64,000 bases of DNA, taken from NCBI GenBank assembly GCA_934394565.1, contig CAKRQV010000009.1, positions 1-64,000 of the forward strand. The letters are read 5' to 3'. The notes below the pieces were generated by a model. It was not told the origin of the DNA. It did no database searches and saw nothing but the letters and a program-made list of their open reading frames with translations. This DNA comes from an uncultured Lachnospiraceae bacterium. Its GTDB lineage: Bacteria; Bacillota; Clostridia; Lachnospirales; Lachnospiraceae. The position numbers were made by a program, and so were the translations under genes. Shown one piece after another: positions 53,216 to 60,985 of this stretch; the stretch's first letter is position 1, and the number at the start of each line of letters is the position of its first letter.

Positions 53216-54487
53216 CTACTTACTGTCCTCCTTAACAATAACTCCACCTGCCGGCAGTTCGCCGTCCGGGTAATCCTCTGCGGTAGTCACACCCTTAATT
53301 GCGGTGTTTTTACCGATCTTTACATTGTCCGGAATCACGGAATTTTCTCCGATGGTTACCAGGCCAAAGGCATATACCTTCGGTTTCAGGACATTTTCGG
53401 CCTCCGGGCCTTCGCCCATGACAACATTCTCACCGACAATAACATTCTCGGCAATGATGGCCTTTTCGATCTGGCAGCCCTTCTTGATCACAGCGCCACC
53501 CATGATAATAGAATCGCGCACCACAGCACCTTCTTCGACGGTGACATTGACACCGATCACAGAATTATGTACTTCACCTTCGATATCACAGCCCTCGCTG
53601 ATCAGACTGCGGTCGATCACTGCACTGTTACCCACATACTGCGGACGAATGATATCAGACTTGGTGTAGATCTTCCAGAACTCTTCATAGAGATTAAATT
53701 CCGGAATGATATCGATCAGCTCCATATTGGCTTCCCAGTAAGAGCCCAGTGTACCGACATCCTTCCAGTAACCATTAAACTCGTAAGCAAACATACGGCT
53801 GCCGTGATCACGCAGATAGGGCAGAATGTGGAAGCCAAAATCCAGATTCGGCGTGCCCTTCATCTCTTCAAATGCTTTCTTTAATACCGGCCAACTGAAG
53901 ATATAGATACCCATATTGGCCAGATTGCTGCGGGGCTTGGCCGGTTTTTCCTCGAAATCAGTCACACGGCCGTTACCATCAGTGATCATAACACCAAAAC
54001 GGCTGGCCTCCTCGATCGGCACCGGCATACAGGCAATCGTCAGATCCGCCTTGTTGGCCTTATGGTAGTCTAACATCACCTCGTAATCCATCTTGTAAAT
54101 ATGGTCACCGGAAAGAATCAGCACATAGTCCGGGTTGTACTGCTCCATATATGCAATATTCTGATAGATGGCATCGGCTGTACCGGCAAACCACTCAGCG
54201 CCGCCGCTCTTTTCGTAGGGTGACAGGATGGTCACACCACCCTCATTCTTGTCCAGATCCCACGGAATACCGATACCGATATGTGTATTTAAACGAAGCG
54301 GCTGATACTGTGTCAGCACACCTACGGTATCCACACCGGAATTGATACAGTTGGAAAGTGGAAAATCGATAATACGATACTTTCCGCCAAATGCCACTGC
54401 AGGTTTGGCAACTTTTTCCGTCAGAACGCCCAGACGGCTTCCCTGCCCACCAGCAAGAAGCATAGCAATCATTTCTTTCTTCATCAT
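53216..54487 (-). CDS. glgC: Glucose-1-phosphate adenylyltransferase catalytic subunit
   Basis: 423 residues. Makes ADP-glucose for glycogen synthesis. The nucleotide loop LAGGQGSRLGVLTEKVAKPAV is intact, and substrate motifs WFAGTADAIYQN and DHIYKMDY are present; the C-terminal third is beta-helix. Two adjacent ATG codons are possible starts after AGGTGAA. It forms a two-gene operon with glgD; glycogen synthase and branching enzyme are not in the window. Confidence 0.96.
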   Translation of the reverse strand: MMKKEMIAMLLAGGQGSRLGVLTEKVAKPAVAFGGKYRIIDFPLSNCINSGVDTVGVLTQYQPLRLNTHIGIGIPWDLDKNEGGVTILSPYEKSGGAEWFAGTADAIYQNIAYMEQYNPDYVLILSGDHIYKMDYEVMLDYHKANKADLTIACMPVPIEEASRFGVMITDGNGRVTDFEEKPAKPRSNLANMGIYIFSWPVLKKAFEEMKGTPNLDFGFHILPYLRDHGSRMFAYEFNGYWKDVGTLGSYWEANMELIDIIPEFNLYEEFWKIYTKSDIIRPQYVGNSAVIDRSLISEGCDIEGEVHNSVIGVNVTVEEGAVVRDSIIMGGAVIKKGCQIEKAIIAENVIVGENVVMGEGPEAENVLKPKVYAFGLVTIGENSVIPDNVKIGKNTAIKGVTTAEDYPDGELPAGGVIVKEDSK

Positions 54488-54517
54488 GCATTCACCTCAT
54501 GTCTTAGGAATACGTAT

Positions 54518-54546
54518 ATTATAGCACAGTGCAAAGAATTAGTGAA
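54518..54546 (-). promoter_or_regulatory. Extended -10 promoter of glgCD
   Basis: Minus-strand TGC-TATAAT (TATAAT at 54518-54523) with an extended TGn motif. The -35 (TTCACT at 17 bp) is weak. Confidence 0.65.
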
Positions 54547-54657
54547 CAATTTTACTTATTTTTTTCTCTTTCTTTTCCGACTTTTTATTACTTTTGCCCA
54601 AATTACAAAATTCGACACGATATTTTCATGGCATTTTGTATGTTTTTCAAGAAAAAT

Positions 54658-54724
54658 TTGCTTTTTTGACTAACCATAGTATAATAAATAGGTAATTTTA
54701 TCTATGACGGCATTTATGCCGTCA
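54658..54724 (+). promoter_or_regulatory. murC promoter and leader hairpin
   Basis: TTGCTT (54658-54663), 16 bp, TATAAT (54680-54685). A leader hairpin TGACGGCAT-TT-ATGCCGTCA (54705-54724) ends just before the AAAGGAG ribosome site. The hairpin could modulate translation of murC. Confidence 0.6.
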
Positions 54725-54743
54725 CAACGCAAAGGAGTACACC

Positions 54744-56123
54744 ATGTATCAAGTACAGTTTGGTTCACCTATACATGTTCACTTTATCGGCATTGGCGGC
54801 ATCAGCATGAGCTCTCTGGCAGAGATTTTGCTCACCAGACACTTTACAATCTCCGGTTCCGACCAGAAAGCCAGCGAACTTACCCATCACCTTGAATCCA
54901 AAGGTGCCCATATCACGATCGGTCAGCGTGCTGAAAATATCACCGATGACATCGATCTTATCGTTTACACAGCAGCCATTCATCCGGACAATCCGGAATT
55001 CAAAAAAGCTGCCGAAAAAAAGATTCCCATGCTGACCAGGGCCCAGCTGCTCGGCCAGATCATGAAAAACTATCCGGTACCGATTGCTGTCAGTGGCACG
55101 CACGGCAAAACCACAACAACCTCTATGGCTGCTCTGGTTCTTATGGAGGCAAAAAAAGATCCAACAGTCAGCGTTGGCGGTATCCTTCCCGAGATCGGCG
55201 GCAACTTACGCATCGGTCATTCTGACACCTTCATTACAGAAGCCTGTGAATATACCAACAGCTTTCTAAGCTTTTTCCCGAAGATTTCCATCGTACTGAA
55301 TGTCGATGCGGATCATCTGGACTTTTTTAAAGACATTGACGATATTCGCAGCTCCTTCCACCGCTTTGCCGGTCTGCTGCCGGAGGATGGTGTCCTGATC
55401 ATCAATGCGGATACCCCAAAATACGAGGCAGTTACCGAAGGTCTTTCCTGCGAAGTCATCACCTACAGCTTACATGGCAACGGCGATTATACAGCGGATG
55501 ATATCGTCTTTGGCGAAGATGGCTGTGCCAGCTTCACCTGCAAACGTGGGGATACCGTGATCGGGCACTTTACGCTGCATGTACCGGGTATACACAATGT
55601 ATCCAATGCCCTGTCTGTTATCGCCATGGCCACATACCTTGGCATCGATGCCGATACGATCCAGTGCGGTTTCTCAGCTTTTGGTGGAACAAAACGCCGT
55701 TTTGAACATAAAGGCACACTGGCCGGTATCACTATTATTGATGACTATGCCCATCATCCCACAGAAATCCGTGCTACACTCACCACTGCACAAGCCTGTG
55801 AGAAGAAAACCCTGTGGTGCGTTTTCCAGCCACATACCTACAGCCGTACCTATGCTTTACTGGATGATTTTGCAAAAGCACTGTCTCTGGCTGACAAAAT
55901 CGTACTTGCGCCAATCTATGCCGCCCGCGAACAGAATACTCTTGGAATTTCTTCCATGGATCTGCAGCATAAGCTTCAGGCTCTTGGCAAAGAATGCTAC
56001 TACTTCGATACCTTTGATGAGATTGAAAACTTTCTTCTTGAACATTGCATCTCCGGTGATCTGCTGATTACCATGGGAGCCGGTGATGTTGTAAAGATCG
56101 GTGAAAATCTTCTGGGAATGTAA
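54744..56123 (+). CDS. murC: UDP-N-acetylmuramate--L-alanine ligase
   Basis: 459-residue Mur ligase adding the first amino acid of the peptidoglycan stem. There is an N-terminal UDP-binding Rossmann domain (VHFIGIGGISMSSLAEIL), ATP loop AVSGTHGKTTTTSM (near 117), central domain and C-terminal domain (IIDDYAHHPTEIRATL). Length is normal. It is a single-gene unit with its own terminator, upstream of the DnaA-box region. Confidence 0.96.
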   Translation: MYQVQFGSPIHVHFIGIGGISMSSLAEILLTRHFTISGSDQKASELTHHLESKGAHITIGQRAENITDDIDLIVYTAAIHPDNPEFKKAAEKKIPMLTRAQLLGQIMKNYPVPIAVSGTHGKTTTTSMAALVLMEAKKDPTVSVGGILPEIGGNLRIGHSDTFITEACEYTNSFLSFFPKISIVLNVDADHLDFFKDIDDIRSSFHRFAGLLPEDGVLIINADTPKYEAVTEGLSCEVITYSLHGNGDYTADDIVFGEDGCASFTCKRGDTVIGHFTLHVPGIHNVSNALSVIAMATYLGIDADTIQCGFSAFGGTKRRFEHKGTLAGITIIDDYAHHPTEIRATLTTAQACEKKTLWCVFQPHTYSRTYALLDDFAKALSLADKIVLAPIYAAREQNTLGISSMDLQHKLQALGKECYYFDTFDEIENFLLEHCISGDLLITMGAGDVVKIGENLLGM

Positions 56124-56140
56124 TATCCTCTGTCTTATCC

Positions 56141-56176
56141 GGCAGATTCTGTAAAATGGCAGGATCTGCCTTTTTT
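56141..56176 (+). terminator. Terminator of murC
   Basis: Stem GGCAGAT-CTG/CAG-ATCTGCC followed by six T, 18 bp after the stop. Confidence 0.92.
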
Positions 56177-56594
56177 ATCTTCGTGTATAAAAGAAAGCTC
56201 CAGTAAGGGGGGCTTTTATTCTGTCCGTTTTCCATATCTTTTGAAAAAGTTTTAAACATCTTTCTCCACGCTTCAAATCCCTGTAGTTATCCACTTTTTG
56301 CAAGTTATCCACAGTATCCACAGAATTATGCACACCCTTTGTTCTCTTGTGTGTGGACTCTTCTGTGCATAACCGGTTGACATAAAATTCGACACCCTTC
56401 GCCGCAAAAACAGCGGAAATTCAACTTTTTTCGGCATTTTCAGGTTTCCCATAATTTTTATTCACAAGTTATCCACAGTATCCACATTTTCTGTGCACAA
56501 TTTCCGACGACACCCGGGGAAAGAGTCCTGTTTTCAAAATCCTCTGCTTTGTGGTATACTGCTACAAAAGGGAACCCCCTTAAAGGAGAGCACT
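56177..56594 (+). promoter_or_regulatory. DnaA-box cluster upstream of dnaD-dnaI
   Basis: Non-coding DNA with at least eight DnaA-box-like 9-mers between 56287 and 56500. Exact TTATCCACA occurs at 56305 and 56469. GTATCCACA follows each at 56314 and 56478, so a GTTATCCACAGTATCCACA module is repeated 164 bp apart. TTATCCACT is at 56287, TTATGCACA at 56326, TTATTCACA at 56458, and inverted TGTGCATAA at 56364 and TGTGCACAA at 56492. A TATACT -10 candidate for dnaD lies near 56557. The cluster may control the primosome operon, titrate DnaA or belong to an origin-like site. Confidence 0.85.
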
Positions 56595-57674
56595 ATGGCA
56601 ACTATTGCATTACATAAAGAACCGGACTGCAGCTATGTGGCAGTCCCCCTTACCTTTCTGACCGATCATATGCCGCAGGCCAACGGCGAATTTGTCAAGG
56701 TCTATCTTTGCCTGTTACAGGCTTTTTCACAGGCAGACCCCTCTTTATCCACAGAAATTCTGGCAGATCGTCTATCCTGTACCGAAGGTGATATCTTACG
56801 TGCACTGCATTACTGGAAATCAAAAGATCTTCTTTTTATAGAAGAAAAAGATGGACAGATCCTGTCTCTCGGACTTAGCGAGCATGCACAGGCGCAGCCT
56901 TTGGAGGAAGCGGCTCCCGCTGCAGATACGCTAAACAGCACACCGCAAGCCTCCGTCCAGCCGCCAAAACCAGCCGCCTTATCCAGAGATAAGCTGGTGC
57001 AATTAAAAGCGGATGAAGATTTTGCCCAGCTGCTATACATCGTAGAAAGTTATATCGGTAAGCCATTAACCCCAAACGAGATTACATCTCTGGATTATTA
57101 TTATGAATCCTTACAATTTCCCACGGAGCTGATCGAATATCTGGTGGAATACTGCGTCAGCAAAGGCCACAAGAGCTTTCGCTATATTGAAAGCGTTGCC
57201 CTTGGCTGGCATGCCGACGGTATCCATACGATTGAACAGGCGAAACAACAGTCCAGCCAGTACACCCAGCAGTATTATTCCGTGCTGAAAGCCTTTGGCG
57301 TATCCGGCCGTTCTCCGATTGAACAGGAGGTTCAGGCTATCGACCGTTGGATGAAAGACTACGGTTTTGACACAGAGCTCATCTGTGAAGCCTGCAGCCG
57401 GACAATCCAGCAGATCAACAAGGTCAGCTTTGCCTATGCAGACCGGATCTTAAGCCGCTGGAAGGATGCCGGTGTGCATACCCGAAAAGATATCGAAGCT
57501 GTTGATGCCGAACACGAAAGCCGCCGTCAGGCACAAAAACAGGCACAGAAAGCGGAACAGTCAAAAGCAGCACCGAACCGTGCCGCCCAGTCCCGTTTCA
57601 ACAATTTCGATCAGAGAAGCTATGACTACCAGAAGCTGGAACAGCAGCTTCTGGGTGCAGGAAAAAAGGAGTAA
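56595..57674 (+). CDS. dnaD: DnaD-like primosome component
   Basis: 359 residues from the ATG at 56595 after AAAGGAGAGC; an in-frame ATG at 56493 overlaps the DnaA boxes and has no ribosome site. It has an N-terminal winged-helix DnaD domain (about 15-85), a Pro/Ala-rich linker, one or two DnaB_2 domains (about 140-215 and 235-300) and an Ala/Gln/Lys-rich tail. DnaD/DnaB proteins remodel DNA and help load the replicative helicase. The helicase-loader gene follows after 3 bp. Confidence 0.9.
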   Translation: MATIALHKEPDCSYVAVPLTFLTDHMPQANGEFVKVYLCLLQAFSQADPSLSTEILADRLSCTEGDILRALHYWKSKDLLFIEEKDGQILSLGLSEHAQAQPLEEAAPAADTLNSTPQASVQPPKPAALSRDKLVQLKADEDFAQLLYIVESYIGKPLTPNEITSLDYYYESLQFPTELIEYLVEYCVSKGHKSFRYIESVALGWHADGIHTIEQAKQQSSQYTQQYYSVLKAFGVSGRSPIEQEVQAIDRWMKDYGFDTELICEACSRTIQQINKVSFAYADRILSRWKDAGVHTRKDIEAVDAEHESRRQAQKQAQKAEQSKAAPNRAAQSRFNNFDQRSYDYQKLEQQLLGAGKKE

Positions 57675-57677
57675 GCC

Positions 57678-58664
57678 GTGCCACTGACAAATCCACAATA
57701 CGATCAGATCATGAGACAATACAATACCCGGCAGGCCGCCCATCAGCGGACACTGGAAGCCCATACCCGTGAGATCAACACCCGCATCCCGCGGATCGCA
57801 GAAATCGGCCGTGAGATCGGCAGTGCCAGCATCAAAAAGGCGCGTGAGCTTTTAAGTGGCAGACCGGACGACTGGAACCTGGAGGATACCATACAGACCC
57901 TTTCCGCAGAAAGACGGCAGCTTCTGATCGATCATGGGTATCCTGCAGATTATCTTGAACCGCACTATGACTGTCCGAAATGCAAGGACACTGGTTTTGT
58001 AAACGGTAAAAAATGCAACTGCTTTAAGCAGGCAGCGATCGAACTTTTGTATGCCCAATCCAAACTTGCTGATATTCTTTCGCGGGAAAACTTTGACACC
58101 TTTGATGAACGGTGGTATGATGCAGACGATATGGACGAAGCTACGGGCAAATCTTCCCTGGAGCTAGCATGCATCGCCAGAGACCAGGCACTTGATTTCA
58201 CCCGTCATTTTACTGACCGGTTTAGTAATCTCTTCTTCTATGGGCATACCGGTGTAGGCAAGACATTTCTGACGCACTGCATTGCCCGGGAAGTCATTGA
58301 ACAGGGACACAGCGTGATCTATTTTTCTGCCTATGACCTCTTTGATGAACTGGCCAAACGGACGTTCCATTCCTACGACAATACGCCGGATCTGCCGGAC
58401 TACGTGGGGGAATGTGACCTTTTGATCATCGATGATCTCGGTACGGAAATGACCAATACCTTTGTCCAGTCGCGACTGTTTCTGCTGATCAATGAACGTC
58501 TGATGCAGAAAAAGCCGACAATTATTTCGACGAATCTGGAGATCGGTGCATTCTCCGAAATGTACTCGGAACGTACCTTCTCCCGTATTTTCAGTAACTA
58601 CACTATGATCAAGCTGACCGGAAAAGATATCCGGTTCCAGAAAAAATTTGCAGGGGGAAAATAA
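57678..58664 (+). CDS. dnaI: Helicase loader DnaI/DnaC-type ATPase
   Basis: 328-residue AAA+ protein with a GTG start after AAAGGAG. The N-terminal half carries a zinc-type cysteine set (CPKCKDTGFVNGKKCNC, near 95-112) for helicase binding. The C-terminal half has Walker A GHTGVGKT (near 190) and Walker B LLIIDDLGTE. It loads the DnaB/DnaC replicative helicase at origins and restart sites. Coupled to dnaD in front and followed by prs after 3 bp. Confidence 0.93.
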   Translation: MPLTNPQYDQIMRQYNTRQAAHQRTLEAHTREINTRIPRIAEIGREIGSASIKKARELLSGRPDDWNLEDTIQTLSAERRQLLIDHGYPADYLEPHYDCPKCKDTGFVNGKKCNCFKQAAIELLYAQSKLADILSRENFDTFDERWYDADDMDEATGKSSLELACIARDQALDFTRHFTDRFSNLFFYGHTGVGKTFLTHCIAREVIEQGHSVIYFSAYDLFDELAKRTFHSYDNTPDLPDYVGECDLLIIDDLGTEMTNTFVQSRLFLLINERLMQKKPTIISTNLEIGAFSEMYSERTFSRIFSNYTMIKLTGKDIRFQKKFAGGK

Positions 58665-58667
58665 CGC

Positions 58668-59843
58668 ATGTTTGAACAGAATTTAGGAAAAGTAATGCCG
58701 GTAGGGCGTCTGGGTCTGATCGTACTCGACAGTGCCAGGGAGCTTGGCAACAAGGTGGATGAGCAGCTGGTCAAATGGCGGGAAAGTCGCTGTCATGAGC
58801 TGGGGGATCACCCGGCCACACAGGACTACGTCAAAGACAGCTATCTGATTCCGGTCAAAACCGCGCGTTTTGGTTCTGGCGAGGGTAAAGCCACACTGCT
58901 CGACTCCGTCCGTGGCGACGATCTCTATATCCTTGTGGATGTCTGCAACAACAGTCTTTCCTTTAATATTGCCAACAAGACAAGCTATATGTCCCCGGAT
59001 GAGCATTATCAGGATCTGAAACGTGTAATTGCCGCTGTAGCGGGCAAGGCACGCCGTATCAGTGTCATCATGCCATTCCTCTACGAGGGGCGTCAGCACA
59101 AGCGTACAGGGCGGGAATCTCTGGACTGTGCGATCATGTTAAACGAGCTGCATCAGATGGGTGTGGAAAATATCATTACCTTTGATGCCCACGATCCCCG
59201 GGTACAGAATGCGATTCCTATGGGTGGCTTCGAAACGGTACAGCCAACATATCAGTTCATCAAGGGTCTGTTAAATCATGTACCGGATCTGACGATTGAT
59301 GCCGAACATCTGATGGTTATCAGCCCGGATGAAGGCGCAACAGCCCGTGCCATCTATATGGCCAATAACCTGGGTGTTGATATGGGCATGTTCTACAAGA
59401 GGCGCGACTATTCCCGGATCGTCAACGGTCGCAATCCGATCGTGGCACATGAGTTTCTGGGCAGTGATGTGCACGGAAAAGATCTGCTGATCATTGACGA
59501 CATGATTTCTTCCGGTGACAGTATGATTGATGTAGCAAAGGATCTGAAGGGACGTGGGGCCAGAAAGATTTTTATGTGTTCTACGTTTGGTCTGTTTACG
59601 AATGGACTGAAGAAGTTTGATCAGGCATATGAGCAGGGTATTTTTGATAAGGTGCTGACGACAAATCTGGTATATCAGACGCCGGAGCTTCTGAGCCGTG
59701 AATATTATATCAATTGTGATATGGCCAAATATATTGCGTATATTATTGAGCATCTGAATCATGATGCTTCGATTTCGAGTCTGCTGAATCCGGTAGATCG
59801 TATACAGAATATTCTGACGAGATATAAAAATCATGAAATGTAA
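58668..59843 (+). CDS. prs: Ribose-phosphate pyrophosphokinase, long form
   Basis: Makes PRPP from ribose 5-phosphate and ATP for nucleotide, His and Trp synthesis. The 391 residues exceed the usual 310-320, with extra sequence at the N-terminus (about 60 residues) and in the linkers. Catalytic-region motifs are present: RQHKRTGRESLDCAIM (flexible loop), FDAHDPRVQNAIP and the PRPP loop LIIDDMISSGDSMID (near 280). It lies 3 bp after dnaI and ends 17 bp before repeat copy 4. Confidence 0.93.
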   Translation: MFEQNLGKVMPVGRLGLIVLDSARELGNKVDEQLVKWRESRCHELGDHPATQDYVKDSYLIPVKTARFGSGEGKATLLDSVRGDDLYILVDVCNNSLSFNIANKTSYMSPDEHYQDLKRVIAAVAGKARRISVIMPFLYEGRQHKRTGRESLDCAIMLNELHQMGVENIITFDAHDPRVQNAIPMGGFETVQPTYQFIKGLLNHVPDLTIDAEHLMVISPDEGATARAIYMANNLGVDMGMFYKRRDYSRIVNGRNPIVAHEFLGSDVHGKDLLIIDDMISSGDSMIDVAKDLKGRGARKIFMCSTFGLFTNGLKKFDQAYEQGIFDKVLTTNLVYQTPELLSREYYINCDMAKYIAYIIEHLNHDASISSLLNPVDRIQNILTRYKNHEM

Positions 59844-59860
59844 TTTTGATTAAGACGGAC

Positions 59861-60103
59861 GGTAAGAAGGGAGAATCCCGGGCTGCCGGACCGCAAGAGG
59901 GTGGTTGTTCTTCTGCAAAACAAGTGCAACGCCAGTCTGAGCTAATCGCTAACTTCGACTAGGCACGCTCGCATAAGCGAGCTCGCGTGCCAAGTCTGCG
60001 TAAGCGATGGATCTCATACAGGCTAAGGGCGCACTTTTAATCGTTTTGTAGAAGAATAACCACCCTCTTGCGGTCCGGCAGCCCGGGATTCTCCCTTCTT
60101 ACC
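59861..60103 (+). repeat. Structured-RNA hairpin repeat, copy 4 (inverted orientation)
   Basis: 243 bp with 61 bp arms and two mismatches (outer GGTAAGAAGG). The RNA-sense core is on the plus strand, the strand of prs, opposite to copies 1-3. Stems: CAAAAC/GTTTTG, AAGTGC/GCACTT, GCC-GT-TGAG/CTCA-AC-GGC with one A/A mismatch, TCGCT/AGCGA, GACT/AGTC with GGCAC/GTGCC, and a TCGC-ATAA-GCGA cap. It starts 17 bp after prs and ends 13 bp before the convergent nrdG stop, so it could form the 3' end of both messages. Confidence 0.88.
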
Positions 60104-60116
60104 TGTGTATGCATCA

Positions 60117-60656
60117 TCAGCTGCGTTCGTTCATAAGCTCGCTCATAAGAACAACATGACCGGTTTGCAGGGTTTCTTTCATGTTGATGATGCGCTGGTT
60201 TTCGGAGCCGCGGAAGCGGATGCGCAGGTTTTTCTTTTCCTCGATGAAGCGGCCGTCTACGAGAACGTCGATGTTTGACAGGATTTCATCGGTCAGGGAC
60301 CCGCAATTGCCGCGGGTATCGCCGTGTAATTCTTCAAAGGTGAAGCCGGTGTACATCCAGATGGTTTTGTCTGGAAGAGCTTCTCTGACGGCTTTGATGA
60401 GGGGCAGGAGGTCTTTCTGGTTTTCGGGTTCGAAGGGTTCGCCGCCGAGGATGGTGAGACCGGTGATGTGGCTGGGGGCGAGTTCTTCGATAAGCTCCTG
60501 CTTTGTGGCTTCGGTGAAGGGTTCACCGTAGTCGAAGGCCCAGGTCTGCTGGCTGAAGCAGTTTTTACAGTGGTTACGGCAGCCGGAAACAAACAGGGAT
60601 ACACGCACGCCAACGCCGTTTTCTATACTGAAGCTTTTGATATTTCCATAATGCAT
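60117..60656 (-). CDS. nrdG: Anaerobic ribonucleotide reductase activating protein
   Basis: 179-residue radical SAM activase that installs the glycyl radical on NrdD. Cluster motif is SGCRNHCKNCF (Cys 26, 30, 33), followed by TILGGEPFEPENQ. No nrdD is adjacent on either side within the window, which is unusual because the pair is commonly an operon. The ATG has a weak ribosome site. Confidence 0.93.
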   Translation of the reverse strand: MHYGNIKSFSIENGVGVRVSLFVSGCRNHCKNCFSQQTWAFDYGEPFTEATKQELIEELAPSHITGLTILGGEPFEPENQKDLLPLIKAVREALPDKTIWMYTGFTFEELHGDTRGNCGSLTDEILSNIDVLVDGRFIEEKKNLRIRFRGSENQRIINMKETLQTGHVVLMSELMNERS

Positions 60657-60673
60657 ATTCGTTTACCTGCCCA

Positions 60674-60704
60674 AAGAGCCCGCACCATAACGATGCGGGC
60701 TCTT
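60674..60704 (-). promoter_or_regulatory. GC-rich hairpin upstream of nrdG
   Basis: AAGAGCCCGCA/TGCGGGCTCTT stem 18 bp before the nrdG start. It has only three T after the stem on the minus strand, so it may be a terminator for transcription arriving from the PucR-type gene or a leader structure of nrdG. Confidence 0.6.
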
Positions 60705-60985
60705 ATCCTGGGGTCTTTCCTTCCTTCTATCACAAATACAAGTCATAATTTTCAAATAATAACAAAAATGTTTTCTCAAACATCTTTTGTTATTATATCT
60801 TGTTTCTCTTCATATTTCAATATGGCTTTTTGCTTATATTTTTATGGTTTCTTTAGGTATTTTTTATATTTATTGTTGGCTGGCTGTGGTTTTTGTGACG
60901 TTTGCTAATGACCTGCTCCTCAAAATAAAACAATTCTTCAAATTTTTTGTCCAGCGCAATGCACAGGATCAAAGCATCTCTGTTC
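60705..60985. other. AT-rich gap between nrdG and the PucR-type gene
   Basis: About 280 bp of AT-rich DNA. Open frames here are hydrophobic by composition and lack ribosome sites. No promoter or gene could be supported. Confidence 0.5.

Noticed and set aside
56287..56500. Calling the DnaA-box cluster the chromosomal oriC
   Set aside because: No dnaA, dnaN or rpmH is adjacent and skew cannot be assessed in this window; a regulatory or titration cluster is equally possible.
19741..60103. Classical MITE or insertion-sequence interpretation of the four repeats
   Set aside because: Termini are not shared between copies, no target-site duplications are visible and no transposase is present; only the core is conserved.
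60657..60800. NrdR boxes upstream of nrdG
   Set aside because: AT-rich words resembling the box occur, but no pair with proper spacing could be supported.
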